34,083 nucleotides of DNA from the NCBI GenBank assembly GCA_028873845.1, contig JAPPNO010000037.1, positions 1 through 34,083 on the forward strand. Direction: 5' to 3'. This stretch comes from Gemmatimonadota bacterium (lineage in GTDB: Bacteria > Gemmatimonadota > Gemmatimonadetes > Longimicrobiales > Gaopeijiaceae). Each line of letters opens with the position of its first letter. Within the stretch, counting starts at the first letter, position 1. The notes beneath the pieces are model-generated. The model made no database searches, was not told the origin of the DNA, and saw only the letters and a program-made list of their open reading frames with translations. A program made the translations under genes and the position numbers. Positions 7,310-16,122 of the stretch are shown here, piece after piece.

Positions 7310-8227
7310 TCAGCCGAAGGGACCGATCGCCCCGAAAAGAGCACCCCCGCCCAGCGCCACTCCGTAGAGTGCAACACCGCGCGCGGTCATCCCCAGCGCC
7401 GGATTCAGGGTGCGCCGGTCCACGGTCCCGGAGTCCCGCAGCACCGCCACGACGAGGGGCGCCGCCGGCAGGCATGGCAGCCAGCCGGCCAGGGACTGAA
7501 GGGTCCAGGCGGACCAGTCCATCATCACCATGCCGACGACCGGCACGGCGGCCGCCAGCGCGAGGCAGGCGAAGTACTGCACCACCGAGAACGTGTCGCC
7601 GTACCGGACGGCCAGGGTGCGCTTGCCGGCGGCGCCGTCGGTTTCGCGGTCACGCAGGTTGTTCACCACCAGCATGGCCGTGCTGAAGGCGCCGAGTCCC
7701 ACGCCCGCCAGGATCGCGCCCGGGGACCATGCCTGCGCCTGTACGAAGTAGGTGGCGGCCGTGGCGACCGGGCCGAAGAAGACGAAGACGAAGACGTCGC
7801 CCAGCCCATGGTAGGAGAGCGGGTAGGGACCGCCCGTGTAGCAGACCCCCATGAGCATCGAGACGAGCCCCACCGCGATGACCGGCCAGCCCGCGACCGA
7901 CGCAAGGTACACGCCGGTCAGGGTGGCCAGTCCCAGCGTGACCACCATGCCGCGAAACACGGCCTCGGGCGGGAGAATGCCCGCCTGGGTCACCCTGACC
8001 GGGCCGAGCCGGTCGCCCGTATCGCCGCCCTTGACGAAGTCGTAGTAGTCGTTGGCCAGGTTGGTGGCGATCTGGATCAGGAGCGCGCCGACCAGGGCGG
8101 CCAGCGCGGGGAGCGGGGCAAAGACGCCGTCGGCCGCGGCGAACCCCGAACCGGCGACCACGGGGGCGGCGGCCGCGGAAAGGGTGCGCGGACGGGTGGC
8201 CAGGATCCAGGCCTGGGTCCGGGTCAC
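7310..8227 (-). CDS. menA: 1,4-dihydroxy-2-naphthoate polyprenyltransferase
   Basis: The 305-residue integral membrane prenyltransferase of the UbiA family would join 1,4-dihydroxy-2-naphthoate to a polyprenyl chain. The first Asp-rich site is [17 protein letters not shown], followed by the MenA-type VTQAG. The second is [20 protein letters not shown]. About eight hydrophobic helices separate these loops. The start is GTG at 8227, overlapping the menB stop (GTGA), which removes the unrelated N-terminal extension of the longer open frame. It lies between menB and menE in the operon. Length and motifs fit MenA rather than other UbiA members. Confidence 0.93.
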   Translation of the reverse strand: MTRTQAWILATRPRTLSAAAAPVVAGSGFAAADGVFAPLPALAALVGALLIQIATNLANDYYDFVKGGDTGDRLGPVRVTQAGILPPEAVFRGMVVTLGLATLTGVYLASVAGWPVIAVGLVSMLMGVCYTGGPYPLSYHGLGDVFVFVFFGPVATAATYFVQAQAWSPGAILAGVGLGAFSTAMLVVNNLRDRETDGAAGKRTLAVRYGDTFSVVQYFACLALAAAVPVVGMVMMDWSAWTLQSLAGWLPCLPAAPLVVAVLRDSGTVDRRTLNPALGMTARGVALYGVALGGGALFGAIGPFG

Positions 8228-9063
8228 CACGGGAGCCACGGATACTTCCGGAAGTCCGGCTTCCGCTTCTGCAGGTAGGCGTCCCGCCCCTCCTGCCCCT
8301 GTTCGGTCATGTAGAAGAGCAGCGTGGCGTTGCCGGCCAGCTCCTGCAGCCCCGCCTGTCCGTCCACGTCCGCGTTCATGGCCGACTTCAGCAGCCGGAT
8401 CGCCAGGGGGCTGTGCTCGAGGATCCGTTGCGCCCACCTGAATCCCTCGTCCTCGAGCTCTTCCACCGGCACCACCTTGTTGACCAGTCCCATCTCCACC
8501 GCTTCGGCCGCGTTGTACTGGCGGCAGAGGTACCAGATCTCGCGCGCCTTCTTCTGCCCCACGATGCGCGCCAGGTACGACGAGCCGAAGCCCCCGTCGA
8601 AGCTGCCCACCTTCGGCCCGGTCTGTCCGAAGACGGCGTTGTCCGCGGCCAGGGTGAGGTCGCAGACGACGTGCAGCACATGGCCGCCGCCGATGGCGTA
8701 GCCCGCGACCAGGGCGATGACCGGTTTGGGCATGGTGCGGATGAGCCGCTGCAGGACGAGGACGTTGAGGCGCGGCACGCCGTCGCCCCCCACGTAGCCG
8801 GCGTCGCCGCGCACGCGCTGGTCACCGCCTGAGCAGAAGGCGTACTTGCCGTCCTTCGACGGGCCCTCGCCGGTGAGCAGCACGACCCCGATCGAGGGGT
8901 CCTCGTTGGCGTCGTTGAAGGCGTCGAGGAGTTCGAAGAGGGTCTCCGGACGGAAGGCGTTGCGCACCTCGGGACGGTTGATCGCGATGCGCGCAACGCC
9001 GTCGCGCTTCCCGTAGGTGATGTCCTCGTAGGACTTGACGGGCTGCCAATCGGTGGCGGTCAT
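8224..9063 (-). CDS. menB: 1,4-dihydroxy-2-naphthoyl-CoA synthase
   Basis: The 279-residue crotonase-fold enzyme closes the second ring of the naphthoquinone. It has the MenB-specific pattern: [20 protein letters not shown] near the N-terminus, [11 protein letters not shown] for the oxyanion hole, [20 protein letters not shown] and [20 protein letters not shown], then the C-terminal [13 protein letters not shown] seen in most MenB proteins. The ATG at 9063 overlaps the menD stop (ATGA) and the stop overlaps the menA start (GTGA), so it is translationally coupled on both sides. Confidence 0.97.
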   Translation of the reverse strand: MTATDWQPVKSYEDITYGKRDGVARIAINRPEVRNAFRPETLFELLDAFNDANEDPSIGVVLLTGEGPSKDGKYAFCSGGDQRVRGDAGYVGGDGVPRLNVLVLQRLIRTMPKPVIALVAGYAIGGGHVLHVVCDLTLAADNAVFGQTGPKVGSFDGGFGSSYLARIVGQKKAREIWYLCRQYNAAEAVEMGLVNKVVPVEELEDEGFRWAQRILEHSPLAIRLLKSAMNADVDGQAGLQELAGNATLLFYMTEQGQEGRDAYLQKRKPDFRKYPWLPW

Positions 9064-10895
9064 GTCTCTTCCCGGTTCATGAGTTCGTGCACGCGGCGGG
9101 CGACCCGCGCGCGGGTGCGTTCGTGGCTCTCCCGGTTCCGCTCGCGGTCGGTCCGGACGCGGATGATCTCCGTGCCTGCGCGGCGGCAGGCGGCCGCGAC
9201 GGCCTTCTCCAGGTCGGCCGGGGTGGCCGCGTCGGTGAAGCGCAGTCCGTACAACTTCGCCGCGTGCCGGAAGTCGAGTCCGTGCGGCGTCGCAAAGTAC
9301 GGCGTGAACGCCGGCTCGAAGTCGCGGATGGGGAGCATGTGAAAGATGCCGCCCCCGTCGTTGTCCACCAAGACGAAGACGACGTTGAGCGTCCTGTCGC
9401 GCGCGGCCAGGAGGCCGTTCATGTCGTGGTAGAGGGCGATGTCGCCGATCAGGCCCACCACGGGACCGGCACCGCCCCCCGCGCACCCCATCACCGACGA
9501 GACGACGCCGTCGATCCCGTTTGCGCCCCGGTTGCCGAGCACCTGGACGTCCAGGGGGGCCGGGCGGCCGTACGCGTCGACATCGCGGACGGGCATGGAG
9601 GAGGAGACGAACAGGGTCGCGCCGGTCGGGAGAGCGCGGAGGGTGGCGGCCGCGTAGGCGCCTTCGTGGTCGGCGTCGGCGTGATCGTCCCCGATGGCGG
9701 ACCAGGCGGCCGCTTCGATCTCCGTCCAGGTGCGCGTCCAGGGCGAGTGGGGAGGCGGGTCAACGTCCTGTTCGTCGGCCAGCCGGTTGAGCACCCGTCC
9801 GGCCGACGCGTGAAGGTAATGCCGGGCGAGGCCCTGGTGGTCCTTGCGGTGCGCCCCGTCGTCGATCACGACCTGCGTGGCCTCGTGCCAGGTCTCCAGC
9901 GCACCCTCCAGTGCCCCCGAGGTGGGAGTGCGGCCGATCCGGATGATCAGGTCGGGGTGCAGCCGGCGAAGCACCTCGCCGTCGCGCAGGAAATGGTCGT
10001 ACGCACCCAGGACCGGGGCCGTCGGCGGGTCGCCGAGGGCGCGCTCGAAGCGGGCGCCGGAGAGAGGATCGGCGAGCGCGGGCACACCCGTTTGCGTGGC
10101 GAAGCGGACCACGGCCGGACCGTCCAGACCGGGATCGGTGACAGGACCCGCAACCAGGAGCGGCCGTTGCGCGGCCTCCAGGCGGTGGGCCAGCAGCGTA
10201 TCCTGGTCGCGTCCGCGCCCACGCCGGCCGGCCTCCCACCTGCCCGGCGCGCCGGCTTCAACCCGTCCGACCACCTCGGCGGCCGCGGTCAGATTCGGAG
10301 GCACCTCGCCGCCGCCACCATCCCGTTCCAGTCCCTCCGGCGCCTCCGGCTGCAACGGCTTGTCGAAGGGGACGTTGAGGTGCACGGGTCCCCCCGGAGG
10401 GCCCGTCGCCTGCCGCGCGGCGCGCCGCACGATCTCGATCACGGAACGGGGCCCCACCGCCCTGAGTCCGTGCACCGACGGCAGCGGAAGGTCGGCCTCG
10501 AAGCGCACCCGCTCGCCGAAGATGCCCGGCTGCAGGATCGTCTGGTTGGCGTCGGCACCGCGCATTTCCGGGGGCCGGTCGGCACTGACCACGATCAGCG
10601 GCACATCCGACATGTCCGCCTCGACCACCGCCGGCAGCAGGTTGGCCACCGCGGTTCCCGAGGTGGTGACGACCGCGGCCGGGCCCAGGTGGCTCCGCCC
10701 ATACCCGACCGCGAAGAACCCGGCGCAGCGTTCGTCCAAATGAACCCGGATCCTGATCCCGGCCAGCATCTGCGCGGCCAGCACCAGGGGAGCGGAGCGG
10801 GAGCCGGGCGCGATCTCCACCTCCTCGACGCCGCACTCCGCGAGGGCCTCGAGAATGGCGCGGGCCCACTTGAGGTTGAACTCGCCGCTGGTCAA
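9060..10895 (-). CDS. menD: 2-succinyl-5-enolpyruvyl-6-hydroxy-3-cyclohexene-1-carboxylate synthase
   Basis: The 611-residue thiamine-diphosphate enzyme condenses isochorismate with 2-oxoglutarate. The N-terminal domain shows [30 protein letters not shown] (with the catalytic Glu) and [18 protein letters not shown]. The central domain has a poorly conserved Gly/Arg-rich linker. The C-terminal cofactor-binding region shows [15 protein letters not shown] and [15 protein letters not shown]. The start is probably TTG at 10895, preceded by GGGGTG at an 8-base spacing and lying just past the menF stop; no ATG fits the family N-terminus. The stop overlaps the menB start. Confidence 0.95.
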   Translation of the reverse strand: MTSGEFNLKWARAILEALAECGVEEVEIAPGSRSAPLVLAAQMLAGIRIRVHLDERCAGFFAVGYGRSHLGPAAVVTTSGTAVANLLPAVVEADMSDVPLIVVSADRPPEMRGADANQTILQPGIFGERVRFEADLPLPSVHGLRAVGPRSVIEIVRRAARQATGPPGGPVHLNVPFDKPLQPEAPEGLERDGGGGEVPPNLTAAAEVVGRVEAGAPGRWEAGRRGRGRDQDTLLAHRLEAAQRPLLVAGPVTDPGLDGPAVVRFATQTGVPALADPLSGARFERALGDPPTAPVLGAYDHFLRDGEVLRRLHPDLIIRIGRTPTSGALEGALETWHEATQVVIDDGAHRKDHQGLARHYLHASAGRVLNRLADEQDVDPPPHSPWTRTWTEIEAAAWSAIGDDHADADHEGAYAAATLRALPTGATLFVSSSMPVRDVDAYGRPAPLDVQVLGNRGANGIDGVVSSVMGCAGGGAGPVVGLIGDIALYHDMNGLLAARDRTLNVVFVLVDNDGGGIFHMLPIRDFEPAFTPYFATPHGLDFRHAAKLYGLRFTDAATPADLEKAVAAACRRAGTEIIRVRTDRERNRESHERTRARVARRVHELMNREET

Positions 10896-10902
10896 CGCAC
10901 GA

Positions 10903-12300
10903 TCACCCCGAACCGGTCGCCGCATGTGCCGAGAACTCGGCGCGCGCGATCGCCCTGAGCACCGAATCGAACTTGAGCTCGGTCTCCTCCCACTCCAGCG
11001 ACGGGTCCGACCCGGGCAGGATCCCCGCCCCGGCGAAGAGGCGCCAGCCGGCGCCGCGCGAAACGGCCGAACGCAGCGCGGGCACGAACATTCCCTTTCC
11101 GTCCGATCCCATCCAGCCCACCGGTCCCGCATACCAGCCACGGTCGAAGACTTCGCTCCCGGTGAGGATCGAGAGGGCGGCGTTGCGGGGCATCCCGCAA
11201 ACGGCAGGTGTCGGGTGAAGAGAGGCGAGGATGTCGAGAAGCGTGACGCCTTCGGGGATCCCGGCGGCGATCTTGGTCTCCAGGTGCTGAATGCGGGCCA
11301 GGGTGAGCACATGCGGCTCGACGTCCCGCTCCACCGTGCAACCGAGCCCCGACAGTCTGGCCAACATGTCCCGGACCACGAGATCGTGCTCGGCCCGGTC
11401 CTTGTCGCTGTTGAAGAGACGGCGCGCCAGCTTCGCGGTCTCGACCGAATCGGCACCGACCCGCACGCTTCCGGCCACCGCCGTTGCGCGGACGACACCG
11501 TTCACCACCGTCGCAATCGTCTCGGGAGCCGCCCCCACCAGAGCCTCCGCGGGAGCGGGTTCGAAGAGAAACACATGGCTCCCGTGGCCCTCCTGCCAGA
11601 GCGCGAGGACCAGGTCCAGCGGGGGCACCGGACGGGTCGGCGTCACGTCCAGGGTGCGGGCCAGCACCACCTTCTCCGCCTCTCCGGCCTGGATCCGGTG
11701 GAGCGTCCGCCAGACCATCCGGCTCCAGGCGGCCCGCTCGGCGGCCCGCGCCTTCCGTGCCGGCCGGACGCCCGGCCTGCCGCGCCGGGGTGGCCCGGGG
11801 CTTTCCGCCGCGCCACTCCGCGACAGCGTGTCCGCCCACCGACCCCACGACTTCTCCGCCTCCTTCCGATCCGCGCCGCGGACCAGCAGTGAACACTGCC
11901 CCGCACGCGGATCGTGCTCCAGTTCGGCTTCGGGCAGCTGGAAACGGGCCGGCGGAAAGGAGGACCAGACCGGATCTCCGCAGGGACGCGCCGAGAATGC
12001 GAAACCTCCGAACAGACGTGCGCCGCCCTCTCCGCCGATCTTCGCGAACAACCGCGCCGAGTGGTCCTGGACGACAGCGAAGCGGGAACGTCGATCCGGC
12101 GACCCGGCGTCCTCCCGGCCACCGTCAACCCCGACTTCGGCGACCGCCCCCGCGTGGGCCACCCAGCGACGGCCGGATGCCCAGAACCCGCGCGGCTTGC
12201 CGTGGGCCGCGGCGAGAAAGGCGGCCGGCGAAACCGCGGTCAGGTCGCGCCGGATCTGGTACAGGCGCGGCCGCGTCTGCGGCAAAACGGGTCGCGCCAA
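10903..12300 (-). CDS. menF: Isochorismate synthase
   Basis: The 465-residue chorismate-utilising enzyme makes isochorismate for MenD. The catalytic C-terminal half shows AGEAEKVVLAR (the lysine acting as base), HVFLFEPAPAEALVGAAPE, SDKDRAEHDLVV, HPTPAVCGMPR, DRGWYAGPVGW and AGILPGSDPSLEWEETELK, the last holding Mg-binding glutamates. The family's usual AGT-R motif here reads AVAGSVRVGA. The N-terminal third is divergent, as is normal. The start is TTG at 12300 with GGGTG upstream. It follows the lipoprotein gene by 14 bases and precedes menD by 7, so it is an internal operon gene. A salicylate or anthranilate synthase role is unlikely given the men context. Confidence 0.93.
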   Translation of the reverse strand: MARPVLPQTRPRLYQIRRDLTAVSPAAFLAAAHGKPRGFWASGRRWVAHAGAVAEVGVDGGREDAGSPDRRSRFAVVQDHSARLFAKIGGEGGARLFGGFAFSARPCGDPVWSSFPPARFQLPEAELEHDPRAGQCSLLVRGADRKEAEKSWGRWADTLSRSGAAESPGPPRRGRPGVRPARKARAAERAAWSRMVWRTLHRIQAGEAEKVVLARTLDVTPTRPVPPLDLVLALWQEGHGSHVFLFEPAPAEALVGAAPETIATVVNGVVRATAVAGSVRVGADSVETAKLARRLFNSDKDRAEHDLVVRDMLARLSGLGCTVERDVEPHVLTLARIQHLETKIAAGIPEGVTLLDILASLHPTPAVCGMPRNAALSILTGSEVFDRGWYAGPVGWMGSDGKGMFVPALRSAVSRGAGWRLFAGAGILPGSDPSLEWEETELKFDSVLRAIARAEFSAHAATGSG

Positions 12301-12314
12301 GGCTACACCCGGGG

Positions 12315-12854
12315 TTAGCGGCCGCCCGCGAACCCGCGGTCAACGTGCGCCATGATGCCGCCGGATGTCGCCACGCCTTCCAGTGCGAAACCATCCTGCT
12401 CCGGGGGCGGACCCATGATGCTGCTCACCCCGCAGTTGTTCAGGAGCGCTTGCGCGTCGGCTTTCCCGGTCTCGGAAGGCGCCAGCACATCCTCCCCCTC
12501 TTCCGGCCCGTCGCTGGCGGTCCAGCCAGCGGCAGCGTCCTGGTCCGCGATTCGCGTGACCGTAACCCTGATGCTGGTCTCGCCGGTCTGCGGGTTGTCG
12601 TAGGCGGTGGCGGTCAGCACGTCGTGGTGGGTGTTGCCCGTGAAGAGCTGCAAGCCGAGCCCCGACGTCTGCTTGCGTCCCCTCACGACGATGCCTTCGG
12701 TAGCGTCTTCGATGGTGTAGCCCATGATGTTCAGTTGGGCCACCGCACACTTGTACGCATTGTCCAGCCCCGGAGGCGCCACCCCGTAGTACTGGACGGG
12801 GGCGGACGAACAGGCGGCCAGCAACACGGTGAGGAAGGCTGCGTGTTTCTTCAT
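12315..12854 (-). CDS. Putative lipoprotein of unknown function, first gene of the men operon
   Basis: The 179-residue product starts MKKHAAFL and has a clean lipobox, LLAAC followed by SSAP, so it should be lipid-anchored in the envelope. The mature part has an alpha/beta look, with the segment AQLNIMGYTIEDATEGIVV resembling small envelope proteins that fold from a hydrophobic helix plus beta strands, and RVTVTRI further on. I do not recognise the family. The ATG at 12854 has GAGG 8 bases upstream; longer frames starting at 12905 would bury the signal. The stop is only 14 bases before menF, so it probably shares the operon's promoter, which should lie in 12855-12954. A functional link to menaquinone synthesis is not shown. 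Confidence 0.75.
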   Translation of the reverse strand: MKKHAAFLTVLLAACSSAPVQYYGVAPPGLDNAYKCAVAQLNIMGYTIEDATEGIVVRGRKQTSGLGLQLFTGNTHHDVLTATAYDNPQTGETSIRVTVTRIADQDAAAGWTASDGPEEGEDVLAPSETGKADAQALLNNCGVSSIMGPPPEQDGFALEGVATSGGIMAHVDRGFAGGR

Positions 12855-12954
12855 TCTCGGGCCTCGTTGACCTTTCTTTCCGAGTGTGTGAGCACAAGGC
12901 CCCACGAAAGCAAATTGGTCGCCGCCGCGCCGCCCGTCAACCGAAAGGGGAGCG
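12855..12954. other. Divergent intergenic region between the men operon and ppk
   Basis: These 100 bases separate the lipoprotein/men operon (-) from ppk (+) and must hold the promoter of the men operon and perhaps that of ppk. I see no convincing -35/-10 pair, hairpin or repeat in it. GGGGAG precedes the ATG at 12955 at a short spacing. Confidence 0.4.
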
Positions 12955-15282
12955 ATGGGTGCGCTGGTCTCGTCCGCCGTGGGACCATATGTTTACGCCA
13001 TGTCCGAGACAACAACACGGCGCGAGGTTGCCGGGGCCGCGGAAAAGGACCTGGCGCGCTCCGATCATGTTACCCGGTCCGTACCGGCGCGTTCCTCCGG
13101 TCCCCCCGAACCGGCACGGTTTCGCACGCGCTGCGACCCCACTCCCATCCCGGACCCCACCGACGGGCACGACCTCGGCCGGCCGGAGTACTACCTGAAC
13201 CGCGAACTGACCTGGCTCAACTTCAACTTCCGCGTGCTGCACGAGGCCCAGGACCGTCGCACACCGCTGCTGGAGCGCCTGAAGTTCCTGTCGATCGTGG
13301 GGTCGAACCTGGACGAGTTCTTCATGAAGCGGATCGGGGGACTCAAGCAGCAGGTCGAGGCGGGGATCACCGAGCTCACCGTGGACGGCCGCACACCGGG
13401 TGAACAGATCGAGCAGTGCTACACGGTGGTACGCGAACTCGAGGCGCGGCAGCGGGCGACCGGGGCCGAGATCCTGGCCGCGCTGGCTGACGAGGGCATC
13501 CGGGTCACGTCGTGGCAGGAGCTCAGCCAGGCGCAGCGCAAGTGGCTGCGCAAACACTACGTACGCAACATCTACCCTCTGGTCACGCCCCAGGCGACCG
13601 ACCCGGCCCACCCCTTCCCGTTCATCTCGAACCTGTCGCTCAACCTGCTGGTCACCCTGCGCTACAAGGGTGACGAGCACACCTCGAAGGCACGGGTGAA
13701 GGTACCCGTGGGCGCGGGGATTCCGCGTTTCGTCCAGGTCGCCGAATCAGGGGACTGGGTACCGCTCGAGAGCGTCATGGCCAACAATCTCGACCTGCTC
13801 TTTCCCGGCATGAGAGTCGAGGACTGCGAGATCTTCCGGGTCACCCGGAACGCCATCTACGACGTGGACGAGGACATGGCGGACGACCTTCTCGAGCTGA
13901 TCGAGGCGGGGCTCCGGAAGCGTCACCTGGCCCCGATCGTGCGCCTGCAGGTCGAAGAGGGGTTCGATCCCGGACGGCGTACCGTGCTCGCCAACGAGCT
14001 CGGGCTGAGGGAGGACGACATCTTCGAGGGCGACGGGCTGCTGGGCTGGGCGGACCTGCTGGCGCTGCACGACCTGCCCTGGCCGGAGCTCAAGGATCCC
14101 GCACACCACCCCGCCGAGCACCCGGACCTGCTGACCAACCGCCCCATCTTCCACATCATCAGGGAGGACGGCCCGGTTCTGCTTCATCATCCGTACCAGG
14201 CCTTCGACACCTCGGTGCTCCGCTTCCTGCGCGAGGCGTCGCGGGATCCGAAGGTGCGCGCGATCAAGATGACCTTCTACCGCATGGCGCCACGGAGCAG
14301 CATCGTCGATCATCTGGTGCACGCGGCCCGCCAGGGCAAGCAGGTGGCGGTCGTGATCGAGCTGCGGGCGCGCTTCGACGAGGCCGCCAACATCCGGTGG
14401 GCGAACGCCCTGTCGGCACACGGCATTCACGTCACCTACGGGGTGCTGGGGCTGAAGACGCACTGCAAGCTCATCCTGGTCGTGCGCCAGGATCACGACG
14501 GGCTGCGGCGCTACGCGCATGTGGGGACCGGCAACTACCACGTAGAGACGGCCCGCCTCTACTGCGACCACGGCATCCTGACCTGCGACCCCTCGATCGG
14601 CGCGGACCTGACCGAACTCTTCAACTATCTGACCACCGGCTACCGTCCCAAGCGCAAGTACTGGAAGCTGCTGGTGGCTCCGAAGCATCTGCGCGGCGGA
14701 ATCCTGGACCGGATCGAACGCGAGATCTCGCTGCACTCGGAGGAATCCCCCGGCAAGCTCCAGTTCCAGATGAACGCGCTGGAGGACCCCGAGGTGACCC
14801 GGGCGCTGTACACGGCGTCCGCGAAGGGCGTGTCGGTGGACCTGATCGTGCGCGACGGCTGCCGTATCCGCCCGGGCATCCCGGGGCTTTCCGAGAACAT
14901 CCGGGTGGTCAGCATCGTGGGCCGTTTCCTTCAGCACTCGCGCATCTACTTCTTCCATAACGGCGGCGACGAGGAGTACTACATAGGCTCGGCGGACTGC
15001 ATGGGACGGAACCTTGGCGCGCGCGTGGAGGCGCTGGTGCCCGTCGAGGACGCCGCACTGCGGGCCGAGCTGCGCCAGGCGCTCGACATCCAGCTCTCCG
15101 ACCGCCGCTGCGCCTGGGAGATGGCCGCCGACGGCAGCTACACGCAGCGGACCCCCCCTCCGAAGCGCGAAACGTGCACCTTCGAATCGATGATCGCCTG
15201 GGCGCACGCGCGAGAGTTCGAGGGGACGCGGCTGCGGAACCGGCGGGCGGTGGGGTTGCTCGAGAGGTGGAAGCGGGACTGA
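12955..15282 (+). CDS. ppk: Polyphosphate kinase 1
   Basis: The 775-residue enzyme reversibly polymerises the gamma-phosphate of ATP into polyphosphate. The N-domain begins at YYLNRELTWLNFNFRVL (about residue 80) with SNLDEFFMKRIGGLKQQ. The phosphorylated histidine is in LKTHCKLILVVR (His503), and the second catalytic histidine in LQHSRIYFFHNGG (His661). Further PPK1 motifs are HVGTGNYHVETARLY and YYIGSADCMGRNLGARVE. About 75 residues precede the conserved start and look disordered. The ATG at 12955 has a GGGGAG close upstream, while an in-frame ATG at 13000 would also work, so the start is uncertain. It stands alone between divergent and convergent neighbours. Polyphosphate supply may matter for the DUF4956 operon further on, but that is speculation. 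Confidence 0.96.
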   Translation: MGALVSSAVGPYVYAMSETTTRREVAGAAEKDLARSDHVTRSVPARSSGPPEPARFRTRCDPTPIPDPTDGHDLGRPEYYLNRELTWLNFNFRVLHEAQDRRTPLLERLKFLSIVGSNLDEFFMKRIGGLKQQVEAGITELTVDGRTPGEQIEQCYTVVRELEARQRATGAEILAALADEGIRVTSWQELSQAQRKWLRKHYVRNIYPLVTPQATDPAHPFPFISNLSLNLLVTLRYKGDEHTSKARVKVPVGAGIPRFVQVAESGDWVPLESVMANNLDLLFPGMRVEDCEIFRVTRNAIYDVDEDMADDLLELIEAGLRKRHLAPIVRLQVEEGFDPGRRTVLANELGLREDDIFEGDGLLGWADLLALHDLPWPELKDPAHHPAEHPDLLTNRPIFHIIREDGPVLLHHPYQAFDTSVLRFLREASRDPKVRAIKMTFYRMAPRSSIVDHLVHAARQGKQVAVVIELRARFDEAANIRWANALSAHGIHVTYGVLGLKTHCKLILVVRQDHDGLRRYAHVGTGNYHVETARLYCDHGILTCDPSIGADLTELFNYLTTGYRPKRKYWKLLVAPKHLRGGILDRIEREISLHSEESPGKLQFQMNALEDPEVTRALYTASAKGVSVDLIVRDGCRIRPGIPGLSENIRVVSIVGRFLQHSRIYFFHNGGDEEYYIGSADCMGRNLGARVEALVPVEDAALRAELRQALDIQLSDRRCAWEMAADGSYTQRTPPPKRETCTFESMIAWAHAREFEGTRLRNRRAVGLLERWKRD

Positions 15283-15284
15283 GG

Positions 15285-15300
15285 CGCCCGGCGCCGGGCG
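15285..15300. terminator. GC-only palindrome after ppk, possible terminator
   Basis: CGCCCGGCGCCGGGCG is a perfect 16-base palindrome (6-base stem, GCGC loop) starting 3 bases after the ppk stop and before the convergent pncA end. There is no T run after it on either strand, so intrinsic termination is only a possibility; stabilising the mRNA end is another. Confidence 0.35.
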
Positions 15301-15354
15301 GGACAGTCGCGCCGACCCCCTCAAGCTGCGTATGGACCCGCGGGCCCCCCCGTT

Positions 15355-16122
15355 CTACGGACCGGCGGCGCCGACCAGCTCGGCCACCGTCACCACCCTC
15401 CCCTTCCCCGCCCACCGCGCCAGCGTCCGGGCCTCCGGCTCGAGCCCGAGCCCCCACGTGGCGTCCCGCACCGCCGTCACCGCGTAGCCGCGCGACTGCA
15501 GCCCGTCGACGGCCTGGGTCATGCACACGTCGCGTGCCACGCCGATCACCACGAACTCGGGCGCGCGGCCGAGCGCATCGCCCAGCGACCGCACGAACGC
15601 CTCGCACGCCGGGTTGCCCTCGAAGACGTTGAAGCGCGTCTTGCGCACGAAGACGGGGCGCCGCTGCCTCACGGCGAGACGGGCCACGAGGACGGCCTCC
15701 TCGTCCACGGCGTCGTGGGTCAGCACGAGCGGGTCCTGCGGGCGGATCTCCGCAATCACCTCCGCGCCGGCGCGCTCGGCCGGATCCTCCGAGCGCCCCA
15801 TGCAGTGCGGCGGGTACGTGTCGCACGCCGGATCGGGCGCCACCGGGTCGATCTCGGCGTCGTCGAGGCCGTGCCAGTCGCCCGTGTAGACGATCACGTC
15901 GCAGTTCGCGCGCATCCATGCCGTGCCGGCCTCCAGCGCGGGGATCACCCGGGACGCGCCGGGATCCGAGTCGTCGAAGAGGTCGCGGACGTACAGACGG
16001 CCGTCCGGCCTCATGAAGTCCTCCTGCACATCGACGATCCAGCCGACGCGGGCCGGCTGGGGTGCCGCGCCGCCCGGCTTCGTCCCCCCACCCCCGGGCG
16101 AGTCAATGGCTCGATCCGTCAC
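15355..16122 (-). CDS. pncA: Nicotinamidase / isochorismatase-family hydrolase
   Basis: The 255-residue cysteine hydrolase most likely deamidates nicotinamide to nicotinate. The catalytic triad is visible: Asp31 in IVDVQEDF, Lys161 in FVRKTRFNVFEG and Cys200 in ARDVCMTQAV. The metal-binding segment characteristic of nicotinamidases follows the second strand: YTGDWHGLDD, then TYPPHCMGRS. The start is GTG at 16122, overlapping the stop of the phosphoribosyltransferase gene (GTGA). That product uses nicotinate, which supports nicotinamidase rather than isochorismatase even though isochorismate is made by the nearby menF. The first 25 residues are Gly/Pro-rich and probably disordered. Confidence 0.88.
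   Translation of the reverse strand: MTDRAIDSPGGGGTKPGGAAPQPARVGWIVDVQEDFMRPDGRLYVRDLFDDSDPGASRVIPALEAGTAWMRANCDVIVYTGDWHGLDDAEIDPVAPDPACDTYPPHCMGRSEDPAERAGAEVIAEIRPQDPLVLTHDAVDEEAVLVARLAVRQRRPVFVRKTRFNVFEGNPACEAFVRSLGDALGRAPEFVVIGVARDVCMTQAVDGLQSRGYAVTAVRDATWGLGLEPEARTLARWAGKGRVVTVAELVGAAGP

Noticed and set aside
9087-10958. A 623-codon open frame on the plus strand
   Set aside because: Antisense of menD; Gly/Arg/Val-rich composition and no conserved motif.
15355-16122. Isochorismatase acting on MenF product
   Set aside because: The catalytic triad is shared by the superfamily, but the PPHC-type metal site and coupling to nicotinate phosphoribosyltransferase favour nicotinamidase.
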